Assembly (NCBI RefSeq): GCF_003646465.1
Contig: NZ_QZEX01000003.1
Coordinates: 249,067-313,066, forward strand
Length of the DNA stretch: 64,000 nucleotides
Origin: Chachezhania antarctica
GTDB taxonomy: Bacteria > Pseudomonadota > Alphaproteobacteria > Rhodobacterales > Rhodobacteraceae
Reading direction: 5' to 3'
Part shown: positions 15,968 to 24,477 of the stretch, one piece after another
How the letters are laid out: each line of letters starts with the position of its first letter
Position numbering within the stretch: the first letter of the stretch is position 1
The notes under the pieces: generated by a model
Told to the model about the DNA's origin: nothing
The model's database searches: none
The model's input: the letters and a program-made list of their open reading frames with translations, nothing else
Program-made: the position numbers and the translations under genes

Positions 15968-17674
15968 ATGGTTGTTCTGGTCGGTGCGAACCCCTCGGGG
16001 GATACGTTCGTGGTTGTTGGTACGTCTGGCTCGGTCTCTGGCGGCCCGACCCAATCCAACGTAAGCGGGATCGAGGCGGCCGACGGCCCCGATACGGCGA
16101 CCATCACGAACGCGCCGAACATGTACAGCGGCATCTCGATGGGCGGCGGGGACGATGACGTCACGATGACGGGTTCCACCGCGGCCGACCTGGAGCTTGG
16201 CGGCGGCAACAACACAGCCAGCCTCACCAACAGCCTGATCCATCACGAAATCTCCAGCGGCAGCGGCGAGGATCACATCAGCCTCGACAATTCCACCGTG
16301 CATGACGGGATCGAAACCGGCGGCGGCAACGACACCATTGAAGCGACGGGCACCCTGTCGCACCGGATCGGCGGCATCGATACCGGCGATGGTGACGACG
16401 ATATCACGCTCGACGGTGTCATGGTGAATTCGGAATTCAACACCGGGGACGGTGACGACACCGTCACGGGCTCGGGTGCGCAGATCAATCCCGAAATGCA
16501 GACCGGCGATGGCAACGACACGATCACCTTCACGGACGGATCGGTCATCGCGAACGGAATCAATGCGGGTGACGGGGACAACACGCTGTCCTTCACCGAT
16601 ACCGAGATCAGCGGAGACATCGAAACCGGGAGCGGTAATGACTCTCTGACCTTCACCGACAGCCTCGTGAACGACGATATCGACACGGGCCGCGGCGACG
16701 ACCATCTGACCTTCACCAACACGACCGTCCATGACGAGGTCGAAACGGGCCACGGCGACGACACCATCATCGTCAACGGCGGGACCTTCAACAGCGGGAT
16801 CGAGGCGGGCGGTGGCAAGGATATCGTTGCGATCACGGAAGACACGATCGTCTATGGCGGGATCGACGGGGGCAGCGGGCAGGATCTGTTCGTCGTGCCG
16901 GTAGGCACCGTCGTCTACGACAACAATAACGGTACGTTTACCGTGGAAGACGGGATGACCTACACCGTCGACTCGGGCAACATCCAGCTGCCCAGCGGGC
17001 GGTGGATCTCGTACGACGATTTCGAATCCATGGGATCGTCCGTCCCCTGTTTTACGGCGGGAACGCTGATTGAAACACCGGACGGCCCGACCCCGGTCGA
17101 AAACCTGTCCCCGGGCGACCTTGTCCTGACGATGGATCGCGGCCCGGTGGCGCTGGAATGGATCGGGCAGCGCAAACTTTGCGCGCTGGAACTGATGGCG
17201 CGGCCGAACCTGCGGCCTGTCCGCATTCCGGCGGGCGCGCTTGGCAACGGCAACCCCAGCACGGACCTGATCGTTTCACCGCAGCACCGGGTGCTGGTGG
17301 ATTCCGCGATCTCGGAACGCATGACCGGCAGCGCGCAGATTCTGCTGCCCGCGGTCAAGCTGGTGGGCTATGCCGGGATCGAAACAGTTCTGCCGGCCGA
17401 CGGCATCCACTATGTCCATATCATGTGCCATGGTCACGAGATCGTCTTCTCGAACGGCTGTGCCACCGAAAGCCTGTACCTTGGCCGCGAGACGATCAAG
17501 GCCCTGCCCCAGGCCGCAAAGCAGGAACTGGCGATCATCTTCCCCGACATAATCGCGGCCTCGGCCCCGGTCTTTGCCCAGGCGCGTCCCTTTCTTGAGA
17601 AGCGCGGCAAGATCAAGTCGCTGCTGAAGCGGCACGGCAAGCACCACAGGCCGTTGCAGCGGCACGCCGGCTAG
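15968..17674 (+). CDS. Tandem 20-residue-repeat protein with C-terminal Hint domain
   Basis: A 568-residue protein in two parts. Residues ~55-320 are about 13 tandem units of 19-22 (mostly 20) residues, each opening G-x-G-(D/N/E)-(D/N/H)-x-(I/L/V) and ending near (I/V)-(E/D/N)-T, for example GSGNDSLTFTDSLVNDDIDT. The G-x-G-x-D opening resembles the RTX nonapeptide, and 20-residue periodicity suggests a beta-solenoid. From Cys361 (VPCFTAGTLIETPDG) to about residue 500 is a Hint (hedgehog/intein) domain of the Hint_2 type common in roseobacters, with VSPQHRVLV near 437-445. The tail is Lys/Arg/His-rich. No signal peptide is seen, so type I secretion is the usual assumption. GAAGGCGAG precedes ATG. 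The stop overlaps the CobW-type stop (shared CTAG). Confidence 0.85.
   Translation: MVVLVGANPSGDTFVVVGTSGSVSGGPTQSNVSGIEAADGPDTATITNAPNMYSGISMGGGDDDVTMTGSTAADLELGGGNNTASLTNSLIHHEISSGSGEDHISLDNSTVHDGIETGGGNDTIEATGTLSHRIGGIDTGDGDDDITLDGVMVNSEFNTGDGDDTVTGSGAQINPEMQTGDGNDTITFTDGSVIANGINAGDGDNTLSFTDTEISGDIETGSGNDSLTFTDSLVNDDIDTGRGDDHLTFTNTTVHDEVETGHGDDTIIVNGGTFNSGIEAGGGKDIVAITEDTIVYGGIDGGSGQDLFVVPVGTVVYDNNNGTFTVEDGMTYTVDSGNIQLPSGRWISYDDFESMGSSVPCFTAGTLIETPDGPTPVENLSPGDLVLTMDRGPVALEWIGQRKLCALELMARPNLRPVRIPAGALGNGNPSTDLIVSPQHRVLVDSAISERMTGSAQILLPAVKLVGYAGIETVLPADGIHYVHIMCHGHEIVFSNGCATESLYLGRETIKALPQAAKQELAIIFPDIIAASAPVFAQARPFLEKRGKIKSLLKRHGKHHRPLQRHAG
16130..16900 (+). repeat. ~60-bp tandem coding repeats
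   Basis: About 13 degenerate in-frame repeat units of roughly 60 bp, each with a core like GGCGACGACACC/GGCAACGACACG encoding G-D/N-D-T. They produce the 20-residue protein periodicity of the Hint-domain protein. Units are diverged at DNA level, so recent slippage expansion is not apparent. Confidence 0.75.
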
Positions 17675-18594
17675 GCCGCCCCGACCCCTGAGCGAATGCA
17701 GGCCTTCAGGCGGGCGCGGGTCTCGGTTAGCGCCGTGTCCCGGTCATCGCCCGCGGCGATGATGACGACGCAGGACGCGGCCCCTCCCGGTACTGGCGCC
17801 AGGGTGCAGCGCGTGCCGACAAGCTGGACGATCACGCCTTCGCCGGTCCGGGCATCCACCACGAAGCCCTTGGCGCGATGAACACCCGGTGGCAGGGTTT
17901 TCAGAACCTCGCCGAGGGCGTCCATGTCGACCGGCCCGTCCGGCCACCATGTGTCGGTCGAGAAATGGGCATGGGCATCGTCTGGCACCGCCCCATGGCG
18001 GCGTGGCCCCGCGCCCGTCAGCACTTCTGCCGGAACCCGGCCCATCGACGCCCTCACCACCCGCGCGGCGGGGTCGAGCGTGCGGAGCCAGCCCGTAACC
18101 TCACCCAGTTTTTCGTCACCGACCAGATCCCCGCGCGTCAGGGCGACGATGTCGGCGCTTTGCAACTGGTTGCGCACCAGCGCGCCCACGTACTTGTCCC
18201 GCGCCCGGGTCATGACGGTTTCGGCATCGGCGGCGGTGATGATCGCGTCAAGCTCGAAGCCCGGCCAGTGGCCGACCGTCATGGCAACGCGCGACGGCTT
18301 GGCCACGCCGCTTGCCTCCAGCAACAGACGCTCCGGCTTGGTGGGCCAGTTGGCGATGGCGGTCAGCGTTTCGCCCAGGTCGTCACCGATCGAACAGCAG
18401 ACGCAGCCGTTCGACAGTTCCACCACGTTCTCGTTGCGGCGGCTGACAAGGGCGGCGTCGATGTTGACCTGCCCGAAGTCGTTCACCAGCACTCCCATGC
18501 CCGCCCCTGCGGGCCCGGACAGGACATGGTTCAGGATCGTCGTCTTGCCGGCCCCAAGGTAGCCGGACAGGACCGTGACAGGGATACGGCTCAT
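17671..18594 (-). CDS. COG0523 (CobW/ZNG1-type) GTPase, candidate metallochaperone (copy 1)
   Basis: G3E-family P-loop GTPase of 307 residues. The Walker A is GYLGAGKTT (11-19), the hallmark metal-binding GCVCC motif gives Cys64, Cys66 and Cys67, and LLLEASGVAKP near 97-107 is the switch II-equivalent E-S/A-G region. The C-terminal CobW_C part (about 205-300) includes VHRAKGFVVDARTGEGVIVQLVG. Family members insert metals (Zn, Co, Fe) into client enzymes. Its ATG overlaps the stop of the amidohydrolase (ATGA), so that metal-dependent amidohydrolase is the obvious candidate client. It is convergent with the Hint gene, sharing a CTAG stop. A second such pair occurs at 29171-31566. Confidence 0.9.
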   Translation of the reverse strand: MSRIPVTVLSGYLGAGKTTILNHVLSGPAGAGMGVLVNDFGQVNIDAALVSRRNENVVELSNGCVCCSIGDDLGETLTAIANWPTKPERLLLEASGVAKPSRVAMTVGHWPGFELDAIITAADAETVMTRARDKYVGALVRNQLQSADIVALTRGDLVGDEKLGEVTGWLRTLDPAARVVRASMGRVPAEVLTGAGPRRHGAVPDDAHAHFSTDTWWPDGPVDMDALGEVLKTLPPGVHRAKGFVVDARTGEGVIVQLVGTRCTLAPVPGGAASCVVIIAAGDDRDTALTETRARLKACIRSGVGAA

Positions 18595-20240
18595 GTCGCG
18601 ATCGGGAAGGGCTGGCCTTCGAAGACGGTGCCCCAGATCGGGATGTCGCGCAGGGTTTCGGGCGCCACGGCATAGGGGTCCTGCTTCAGCACCGTGAAGT
18701 CGGCCTTCTTCCCGGCGCGGATCGAGCCGATCTCGTCCTCCATCCCTATGACATAGGCCGCGTCGATGGTGATCGCGCGCATCGCGGCGTGGACCGACAC
18801 GCATTCTTCGGGGCAGAGCACCGCGCCGGATTCCGCGATCCGGTTCACCGCCACCCAGGCCGAATTCAGCGGCATCGCGGGGGCCATGGTGAAATCGGAG
18901 TGCAGCGCAAAGGGAATGCCGGCCCGTTCGACCGAGCCCAGCCGCGCCATCTGCGATGCGCGTTCAAACCCGATCGATTTCTGCCAGTACGCCTCGCCCA
19001 GTTCATGGACGTAGTAGACATTGGCCGAGATAATCGCGCCAAGGTCCTTGATCCGCGGCACCTGTTCGGGGTTCGACACGCCGAAATGTTCGATGGTGAA
19101 GCGGTGGTTGAAGCGGGGCTTTTCGTCCTGCAGTTTCTGCAACACGTCCAGCGCCAGTTCCAGCCCCATGTCGCCCGTGCAATGCACGTGGATCTGCTTG
19201 CCCAGCTTCCAGAAGGTGCGCGCATAGGTTTCGAACGCCTCGGGTGCCATCAGCCATTCGCCGTCGTGCCCGTCGATGAAGCCCGGATCGCGCATCTGCA
19301 TGAGTTCGGCAAAGAAACCGCCATCGGTGAAGAGCTTGATGGAACTTCCGAAGAACAGCTTCTGCGTGCTGCGTTCGTGGAAGGCCTCGACCCGTTTGGC
19401 GTCGTCCTCGGGGCTGCCGTCCAACGTGCCGCGCTGCATGGCGCGGGGGACGATCTTCATCCGGAACGGCGTTTCCGGCTGGTCCAGCGCGAAGCTCAGG
19501 ACCTGCCATTCCATCTGGTCGTTCATCAGCGGATAGGCCAGTTCGCCAATCGTCGTGTGGCCGCCCAGGTGGACGGTCTGCTTCACCAGCTCAAGCCCGC
19601 GCATGTAGCGTTGGGGCGACAGCAGGATCTTGTTCATGCCCTGCACGGCGATGGCCATGCCGGTTTCGAAAAAACGGCCGGTCTCCAGGTCGATCTGCGG
19701 GTGGCGTTCCAGATCCTCGCGCGCGGTGCCAAGCCAGGCAATGGCGGCGTCGTTGGCGACGATCTCGTGGAAGGACCGCTGCCAGACGAAGATCGGCTTC
19801 GTCGCCGACACCTTGTTCAGCGCCGCGCGGTCCACGTTGCCGTGCCAGATCCGGTGGAAACCCCAAGTCACGATGATCTCTTCCTCGGCGCCCTCGCCTT
19901 CCACGATCTCGGCCAGCCGTTTCAGGTAGGCCTCGTGCGAGGTGACGGCCGGGCACGTCCGGTCGGGCAGCTTCCATTCCATCGCGGTGATGAAATGGCA
20001 GGTCATCAGCGTGGCACCCAGCGTCGGATGCAGGTGCGGGTCGATGAAACCCGGCATCAGGATGTGGTCCGCGAACCGGTCGTCGATCTCGTGCGGATGG
20101 CTGTCGAGCCAGGGTTTCAGGGTATCGAGCGTGCCCACCTCGATGATCCGCCCATCGCGCACGGCCACGGCGGTGGCTTCGGGCATGGAGGCGTTCATGG
20201 TAATGATCTTGCGGGCGGTGAAAACCGTGATGGGCGACAT
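18591..20240 (-). CDS. Amidohydrolase family 3 (YtcJ-like)
   Basis: Metal-dependent amidohydrolase of 549 residues. The N-terminal composite sandwich starts ITVFTARKIITMN; the first metal ligands are the HLH of PGFIDPHLHP (His69, His71), and HVHCTGDMGLELALDV (about 350-365) and RFTIEHFGV (about 380-388) supply later ligands. The C-terminal GSIRAGKKADFTVLKQDPY (about 505-523) is typical of the family. Substrate is an amide, lactam or cyclic imide, not readable. The frame is open 15 codons further, but ATG 20240 has AGGAAG upstream. It starts 20 bases after the XRE-cupin regulator and overlaps the COG0523 GTPase, giving a regulator-hydrolase-chaperone operon. Confidence 0.9.
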   Translation of the reverse strand: MSPITVFTARKIITMNASMPEATAVAVRDGRIIEVGTLDTLKPWLDSHPHEIDDRFADHILMPGFIDPHLHPTLGATLMTCHFITAMEWKLPDRTCPAVTSHEAYLKRLAEIVEGEGAEEEIIVTWGFHRIWHGNVDRAALNKVSATKPIFVWQRSFHEIVANDAAIAWLGTAREDLERHPQIDLETGRFFETGMAIAVQGMNKILLSPQRYMRGLELVKQTVHLGGHTTIGELAYPLMNDQMEWQVLSFALDQPETPFRMKIVPRAMQRGTLDGSPEDDAKRVEAFHERSTQKLFFGSSIKLFTDGGFFAELMQMRDPGFIDGHDGEWLMAPEAFETYARTFWKLGKQIHVHCTGDMGLELALDVLQKLQDEKPRFNHRFTIEHFGVSNPEQVPRIKDLGAIISANVYYVHELGEAYWQKSIGFERASQMARLGSVERAGIPFALHSDFTMAPAMPLNSAWVAVNRIAESGAVLCPEECVSVHAAMRAITIDAAYVIGMEDEIGSIRAGKKADFTVLKQDPYAVAPETLRDIPIWGTVFEGQPFPIAT

Positions 20241-20260
20241 GGGCAGCACTTCCTGAGCGT

Positions 20261-20857
20261 CTAGAATTTGGTGGAGCCGAAGCACCAGACGATGACGGCA
20301 TCGACAGCGCCCGGGTTGTGGCAGCGGTGGTGGCCCTGCCCTGCCAGCTGGAAACTGTCGCCGGGTTCAAGCTGGATCGTCAGCCCGTCGACCACCAGTT
20401 CAAGCTGGCCCGACACGACGAAGCCGCCTTCATCACCCTTGCGTTCACGGCCTTCCTCGCCCGTGCCGGCGCCGGGGGCGAAGGTCGTCAGCACCATCTG
20501 GATCGAGCCCGTGAGATTGGGCGAGAGCAGTTCCTCGCGCAGGCCGGCCTGGCTGAGATTGATCTCGCGCCGTTTGCCGCGGCGGATGACATAGCGGCTT
20601 TCGGGCAGGTCTTCCGAGGACGGGGCCGAAAAGAACCAGCTGATCGACACATCCAGCGCCTCGGCGATCTGGGACAGGGTTTCGATGGTGATCGGCGTGA
20701 TGCCGCGTTCAAGTTCGCTCAGATGACCGACGGACCGGCCGATGCTTGTGGCCAGTTCCGTCAGTGTCTGCCCGCGGGCGCGGCGCAGTTCCCTGATCTG
20801 GTGACCCACTGCAACTTCCGGCTTCCCGGTGCCGTCTGTGTCGGACTGAACTTTCAT
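20261..20857 (-). CDS. XRE-family regulator with C-terminal cupin (copy 1)
   Basis: Transcription regulator of 198 residues. The HTH_XRE domain (about 18-75) contains IRELRRARGQTLTELATSIG and SVGHLSELERGITPITIETL; the C-terminal cupin (about 110-195) includes GGFVVSGQLELVVDGLTIQLEPGDSF (two halves of the cupin motif, the second being ...EPGDSF...). Such proteins sense small amines or amino acids through the cupin. Two adjacent ATGs (20860, 20857) follow GGGGAA; the second gives better spacing. Inverted repeats at 20880-20903 and 20918-20941 lie in the divergent promoter shared with the ABC importer, so it probably controls both itself (with the amidohydrolase) and the importer. Confidence 0.9.
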   Translation of the reverse strand: MKVQSDTDGTGKPEVAVGHQIRELRRARGQTLTELATSIGRSVGHLSELERGITPITIETLSQIAEALDVSISWFFSAPSSEDLPESRYVIRRGKRREINLSQAGLREELLSPNLTGSIQMVLTTFAPGAGTGEEGRERKGDEGGFVVSGQLELVVDGLTIQLEPGDSFQLAGQGHHRCHNPGAVDAVIVWCFGSTKF

Positions 20858-20879
20858 CATTTCCCCAGTATATGTCACG

Positions 20880-20903
20880 GAAATCTCACTGATGTGAAAT
20901 TTC
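20880..20903. promoter_or_regulatory. Candidate XRE-cupin operator (site 1a)
   Basis: Arms GAAATCTCAC (20880-20889) and GTGAAATTTC (20894-20903) match at 9 of 10 positions with a 4-bp spacer TGAT. It begins 20 bases upstream of the regulator start, as expected for autorepression. Confidence 0.65.
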
Positions 20904-20917
20904 GTTTGCATTTTTTC

Positions 20918-20941
20918 AGTTTCACCGCATGCTGTGAAATT
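20918..20941. promoter_or_regulatory. Candidate XRE-cupin operator (site 1b)
   Basis: Arms AGTTTCACCG (20918-20927) and CTGTGAAATT (20932-20941) match at 8 of 10 positions around CATG. The spacing is the same as at 20880 and 37079. A further lone half-site AAAATTTTCAG (20949-20959) is identical to the left arm of the 37079 site. It lies 57 bases before the solute-binding protein start. Confidence 0.55.
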
Positions 20942-20998
20942 GCAAGGCAAAATTTTCAGCCGCACGAAGCGGCGTTCCATATCCATCAGGGGATACAC

Positions 20999-22582
20999 AT
21001 GCGCTTAACGCAAGCACGATCACTGACACGATTCGTCTCCGCCGCCGTTGTGGCCACGGTTGCAGTCGCGTCGACCGCTCAGGCCCAGGGTACGATGACA
21101 AGCTATACCTCGGGCTTCCGGTCTCTGAACCCGGCCGTCCAGTCCGGCGCCGCCACCGGTGCTCCGGGCTCGCAAATCTTCGCGGGCCTCGTGTCTGTGG
21201 GAGAGGATTACGCGATCGAACCGTACCTCGCCGAAAGCTGGGAGGTCTCGGAAGACAACCTGACCGTCACCTTCGATCTGGTCGACGGCGCGACCTTCCA
21301 TGATGGCGAGCCCATCACCTCGGAAGACGTGAAGTTCTCGTTCGAGACGGTCGCGGCCAACCACCCGTTCGGGCAGGCGATGTTCGGCAAGATCTCCAGC
21401 ATCGAGACGCCGGATGACGATACCGTCGTCGTGCACCTGAGCGAACCGACACCCAGCCTGATGGTCTCGCTTCAGCCGATGCTGATGCCGGTGATCCCGC
21501 AACACATCTATGGCGACGGACAGGAAGTGAAATCCCACCCGCGCAACATGGAAAATGTGATCGGGTCGGGCCCTTTCAAGGTGTCCGAGAACAACCCCGC
21601 CGAACGTCTGGTGCTGGTGAAGAACGAAGATTTCTTCATCGAGGGCAAGCCCAAGCTCGACCGGATCGTCTATCCGCTGGTGAAGGATCCGCTGACCCGG
21701 ATGCTGATGCTGGAAAAGGGCGAGGTGGAGTATGCCGGTTTCGCAGGCATCCGCCCCACCGACTGGCCGCGGCTTGAGCGTGCCGACGGTGTGAACGTGA
21801 CAACCGACGGCTACGATGCCATCGGCTACGTGCATTATCTTGAACTGAACCTGCGTGAAAAGCCGTTCAGCGATCTGAAGGTGCGGCAGGCCCTGGCCCA
21901 TGCCATCGACACCGATTTCCTGGCCAAGGTCATCTTCGGCGGCAAGACCGCGGCCGGCACCGGCCCCCTGCACACCGGCAACCCGTTCTACACGGCCGAG
22001 GTCGCCATGTACGAACCCGATATGGAGCTTGCCGCCAAGCTGCTGGACGAAGCCGGCTACCCGGTGGGTGACGATGGCACGCGGTTCTCCTTCGTGCTGG
22101 ACGTGCCGTCCTGGGCGCCGCAGGCCCATGTACCGATGGCCGAGTACACGCAGGCGCAGCTTGCCAAGCTGGATATCGACGTCGAACTGCGCCGGGCACC
22201 CGATTTTGGGACATGGGTGAAGCGGATCGCGGCGTGGGATTACGATGCCACGATGAACGGGTCTTTCAACTATCCCGATCCCACCATCGGCGTGCACCGT
22301 CACTTCGACTGCGACAACATCAAGAACGTGATCTGGTCGAACACCCAAGGGTACTGCAACCCCGAGATGGACAAGCTGCTCGACGCCGCGTCGGTCGAAA
22401 CCGATCCGGAGGCCCGCAAGGCCCTTTACGCCGACATCCAGAAGCTGGCCCAGGACGATCTTGCGCTGATCTACATGCCGCAGGATTTCTCGGTCACCGT
22501 CTATCGGGACAACGTCAAGGGTCTGCCTGCGTCGCCTTTCGGCGGTCTGGCACCCATGGTCGACGTCTACATCGAAGAGTGA
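20999..22582 (+). CDS. Peptide/opine-type ABC transporter, solute-binding protein (copy 1)
   Basis: SBP_bac_5 family periplasmic protein of 527 residues. MRLTQARSLTRFVSAAVVAT begins a signal peptide likely cleaved after AQAQ. The mature part has the family segment LAESWEVSEDNLTVTFDLVDG (about 77-97, divided: LAESWEVSEDN, LTVTFDLVDG) and TFHDGEPITSEDVKFSFE near 100-117. A long frame reads in from 20318, but ATG 20999 has AGGGGA upstream and starts the signal peptide. The gene heads an SBP-B-C-D-F operon that ends in a dimethylglycine-dehydrogenase-like flavoprotein. Ligand is unknown; methylated amines, betaine-like compounds or short peptides are candidates from context. Confidence 0.92.
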   Translation: MRLTQARSLTRFVSAAVVATVAVASTAQAQGTMTSYTSGFRSLNPAVQSGAATGAPGSQIFAGLVSVGEDYAIEPYLAESWEVSEDNLTVTFDLVDGATFHDGEPITSEDVKFSFETVAANHPFGQAMFGKISSIETPDDDTVVVHLSEPTPSLMVSLQPMLMPVIPQHIYGDGQEVKSHPRNMENVIGSGPFKVSENNPAERLVLVKNEDFFIEGKPKLDRIVYPLVKDPLTRMLMLEKGEVEYAGFAGIRPTDWPRLERADGVNVTTDGYDAIGYVHYLELNLREKPFSDLKVRQALAHAIDTDFLAKVIFGGKTAAGTGPLHTGNPFYTAEVAMYEPDMELAAKLLDEAGYPVGDDGTRFSFVLDVPSWAPQAHVPMAEYTQAQLAKLDIDVELRRAPDFGTWVKRIAAWDYDATMNGSFNYPDPTIGVHRHFDCDNIKNVIWSNTQGYCNPEMDKLLDAASVETDPEARKALYADIQKLAQDDLALIYMPQDFSVTVYRDNVKGLPASPFGGLAPMVDVYIEE

Positions 22583-22590
22583 TCCGGTAC

Positions 22591-22616
22591 GGGGCTGGCC
22601 CAACGCGTCCGGCCCC
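22591..22616 (+). terminator. Intra-operon attenuating stem-loop
   Basis: GGGGCTGG (22591-22598) pairs with CCGGCCCC (22609-22616) with one G-U pair and a 10-base loop, right after the solute-binding protein stop and before the permease. Such hairpins commonly keep the binding protein more abundant than the permease. No U tract follows. Confidence 0.5.
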
Positions 22617-22639
22617 TGCCCTTTCTGAAAGGACCTGAC

Positions 22640-23608
22640 GTGCTCAAGGGATCGTTGAACAAGCTTGGCAATGCCGTCGTGCTGCTGGTGGCCGTGCTGG
22701 TTCTGAACTTCACGCTGATCCACATCGCGCCGGGCGATCCGGTGGAGGCCATCGTGGGCGAGATGGGCGGCGCCACGCCCGAGATGATCGAGCAGATGCG
22801 CGCGCAGTACGGGCTGGATCAGCCCTTCATCGTGCAGATCGGAACCTATCTGGGCAACGTGCTGACGGGCGATCTGGGCATGTCCACCTACTACGGCCAA
22901 CCGGTGACGCAACTAATCTGGGACCGTATCGGCGCCACGATGCTGCTGGTCATCACGGCGTTGATGACGGCCATGATCATCGGCACGGTGCTGGGCGTCT
23001 TCTCCGCGCAGAAACGACGGTCGATCCTGTCGCATTTCGTGACGGTGATCGCGCTCGCGGGCTTCTCGGCTCCCGTCTTCTGGGTTGGCATCATGCTGAT
23101 TCTGCTGCTGTCCGTCTCCATCCCGCTCTTGCCGATTTCCGGCATGACATCCGCCACGTCCGAAGCCGGGGGGATCGCCCATGTGCTGGACGTGTTGCAC
23201 CACCTGATCCTGCCCGCACTGACGCTGGCCACGATCTACCTGGCCTTCTACAGCCGCCTCGCCCGCGCCTCGATGCTGGAAGTTCTGGGCTCGGACTATG
23301 TCCGTACCGCCCGCGCCAAGGGGATGCCGCAGAGGCTGGTGATCTACAAACACGCGCTCAGGAACGCGATCCTGCCCGTCGTCACCTTCGCCGGGCTGCA
23401 ATTCGGTCAGCTGATTTCCGGCGCCGTGCTGGTGGAGACCGTCTTCGCCTGGCCCGGCCTTGGCACGCTGGCCTTTGAATCGATCCTCAGGCGCGACACG
23501 CCCACGCTGCTGGGGATCCTGTTTTTTTCGTCCATGATGGTGGTGGTGATGAACGTGCTGACCGATCTCGTCTACCGCATCATCGACCCAAGGATCAAAG
23601 CCCGATGA
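22640..23608 (+). CDS. Peptide-type ABC transporter permease, DppB-like (copy 1)
   Basis: Membrane subunit of 322 residues with about six hydrophobic segments. It begins at GTG 22640 after GAAAGGA. It contains the DppB N-terminal LIHIAPGDPVEAIVG (about 29-43), a QYGLDQPFIVQ segment near 55-65, and the EAA loop DYVRTARAKGMPQRLVIYKHALRNAI (cytoplasmic loop near 219-244, contacting the ATPases). It overlaps the next permease by four bases (ATGA). Confidence 0.92.
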   Translation: MLKGSLNKLGNAVVLLVAVLVLNFTLIHIAPGDPVEAIVGEMGGATPEMIEQMRAQYGLDQPFIVQIGTYLGNVLTGDLGMSTYYGQPVTQLIWDRIGATMLLVITALMTAMIIGTVLGVFSAQKRRSILSHFVTVIALAGFSAPVFWVGIMLILLLSVSIPLLPISGMTSATSEAGGIAHVLDVLHHLILPALTLATIYLAFYSRLARASMLEVLGSDYVRTARAKGMPQRLVIYKHALRNAILPVVTFAGLQFGQLISGAVLVETVFAWPGLGTLAFESILRRDTPTLLGILFFSSMMVVVMNVLTDLVYRIIDPRIKAR

Positions 23609-24477
23609 CCGACGTGACGACAACCGCTCCGAAGCCGGTCTCGCCCTCGATGCAGGCGTGGCGGATGTTCCGCCAGAACCATGCCGCCGTGCTGGGGCTG
23701 GGGATCCTGATCGCGATCATCGTGATCTCTCTGCTGGGGCCTTACATCTATACCGTCCCCCCGCGCGACATGGTGTGGATGCCGCTGACCCCGCCGGGCA
23801 CATCCGAATACGTGCTGGGCACCGATTACCTTGGCCGCGATCTGCTGGCCGGGTTGATCAATGGCGGCCGGGTGACGCTGGCGGTGGGTTTTGCCGCCGC
23901 GCTGATCACCGTCGCCATCGGCATCAGCGTGGGCGCGCTGGCCGGGTTCTTCGGCGGGCGGGTCGACAATTTCCTGATGCGGGTGACGGAGTTCTTCCAG
24001 GTCCTGCCGAACCTCCTGTTCGCGATGGTCGTGGTGATGCTGTTCGGGCCGGATCTTCTGAACATCTCGATTGCCATCGGCATCGTGTCGTGGACCTCCA
24101 CCGCGCGCCTGACGCGGGGCGAGTTCATGCGCATACGCGAAATGGATTTCGTGAAGGCCGAACGCTCCATTGGGGCGGGCAACACGCGGCTGATCTGGCG
24201 GGTGATCCTGCCCAACGCGGCCCCGCCCCTGATCGTGGTCAGCGCGCTGGCCATCGGCACCGCGATCCTGTTCGAAGCGGGCTTGTCCTTCCTGGGCCTG
24301 TCCGATCCCAACAGCACCAGCTGGGGCCGGATGATCGGCGACAACCGCCCCTACATCCTCGACAGCCCTTGGGGTGTGACCTTCCCCGGCCTCTGCATCT
24401 TCCTGACCGTGCTGGCGATCAGCCTGATCGGCGACGGGCTGAACGATGCCTTCAATCCCAAGCTGAGGGAACGCTGA
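23605..24477 (+). CDS. Peptide-type ABC transporter permease, DppC-like (copy 1)
   Basis: Second membrane subunit, 290 residues. After a cytoplasmic leader it has the DppC segment GTDYLGRDLLAGLINGGRV (about 72-90), five or six hydrophobic segments, the EAA loop REMDFVKAERSIGAGNTRLIWRVILPN (about 180-206) and near the C-terminus GLSFLGLSDPNSTSWGRMI (about 230-248). Start and stop overlap both neighbours by four bases or one base, consistent with tight coupling. Confidence 0.92.
   Translation: MTDVTTTAPKPVSPSMQAWRMFRQNHAAVLGLGILIAIIVISLLGPYIYTVPPRDMVWMPLTPPGTSEYVLGTDYLGRDLLAGLINGGRVTLAVGFAAALITVAIGISVGALAGFFGGRVDNFLMRVTEFFQVLPNLLFAMVVVMLFGPDLLNISIAIGIVSWTSTARLTRGEFMRIREMDFVKAERSIGAGNTRLIWRVILPNAAPPLIVVSALAIGTAILFEAGLSFLGLSDPNSTSWGRMIGDNRPYILDSPWGVTFPGLCIFLTVLAISLIGDGLNDAFNPKLRER

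Noticed and set aside
16130-16900. Repeats as a CRISPR array or minisatellite
   Set aside because: The ~60-bp units are in-frame coding, diverged and lack constant repeats with unique spacers.
18789-20264. 491-codon open frame on the plus strand
   Set aside because: Antisense to the YtcJ-like amidohydrolase; an effect of codon bias.
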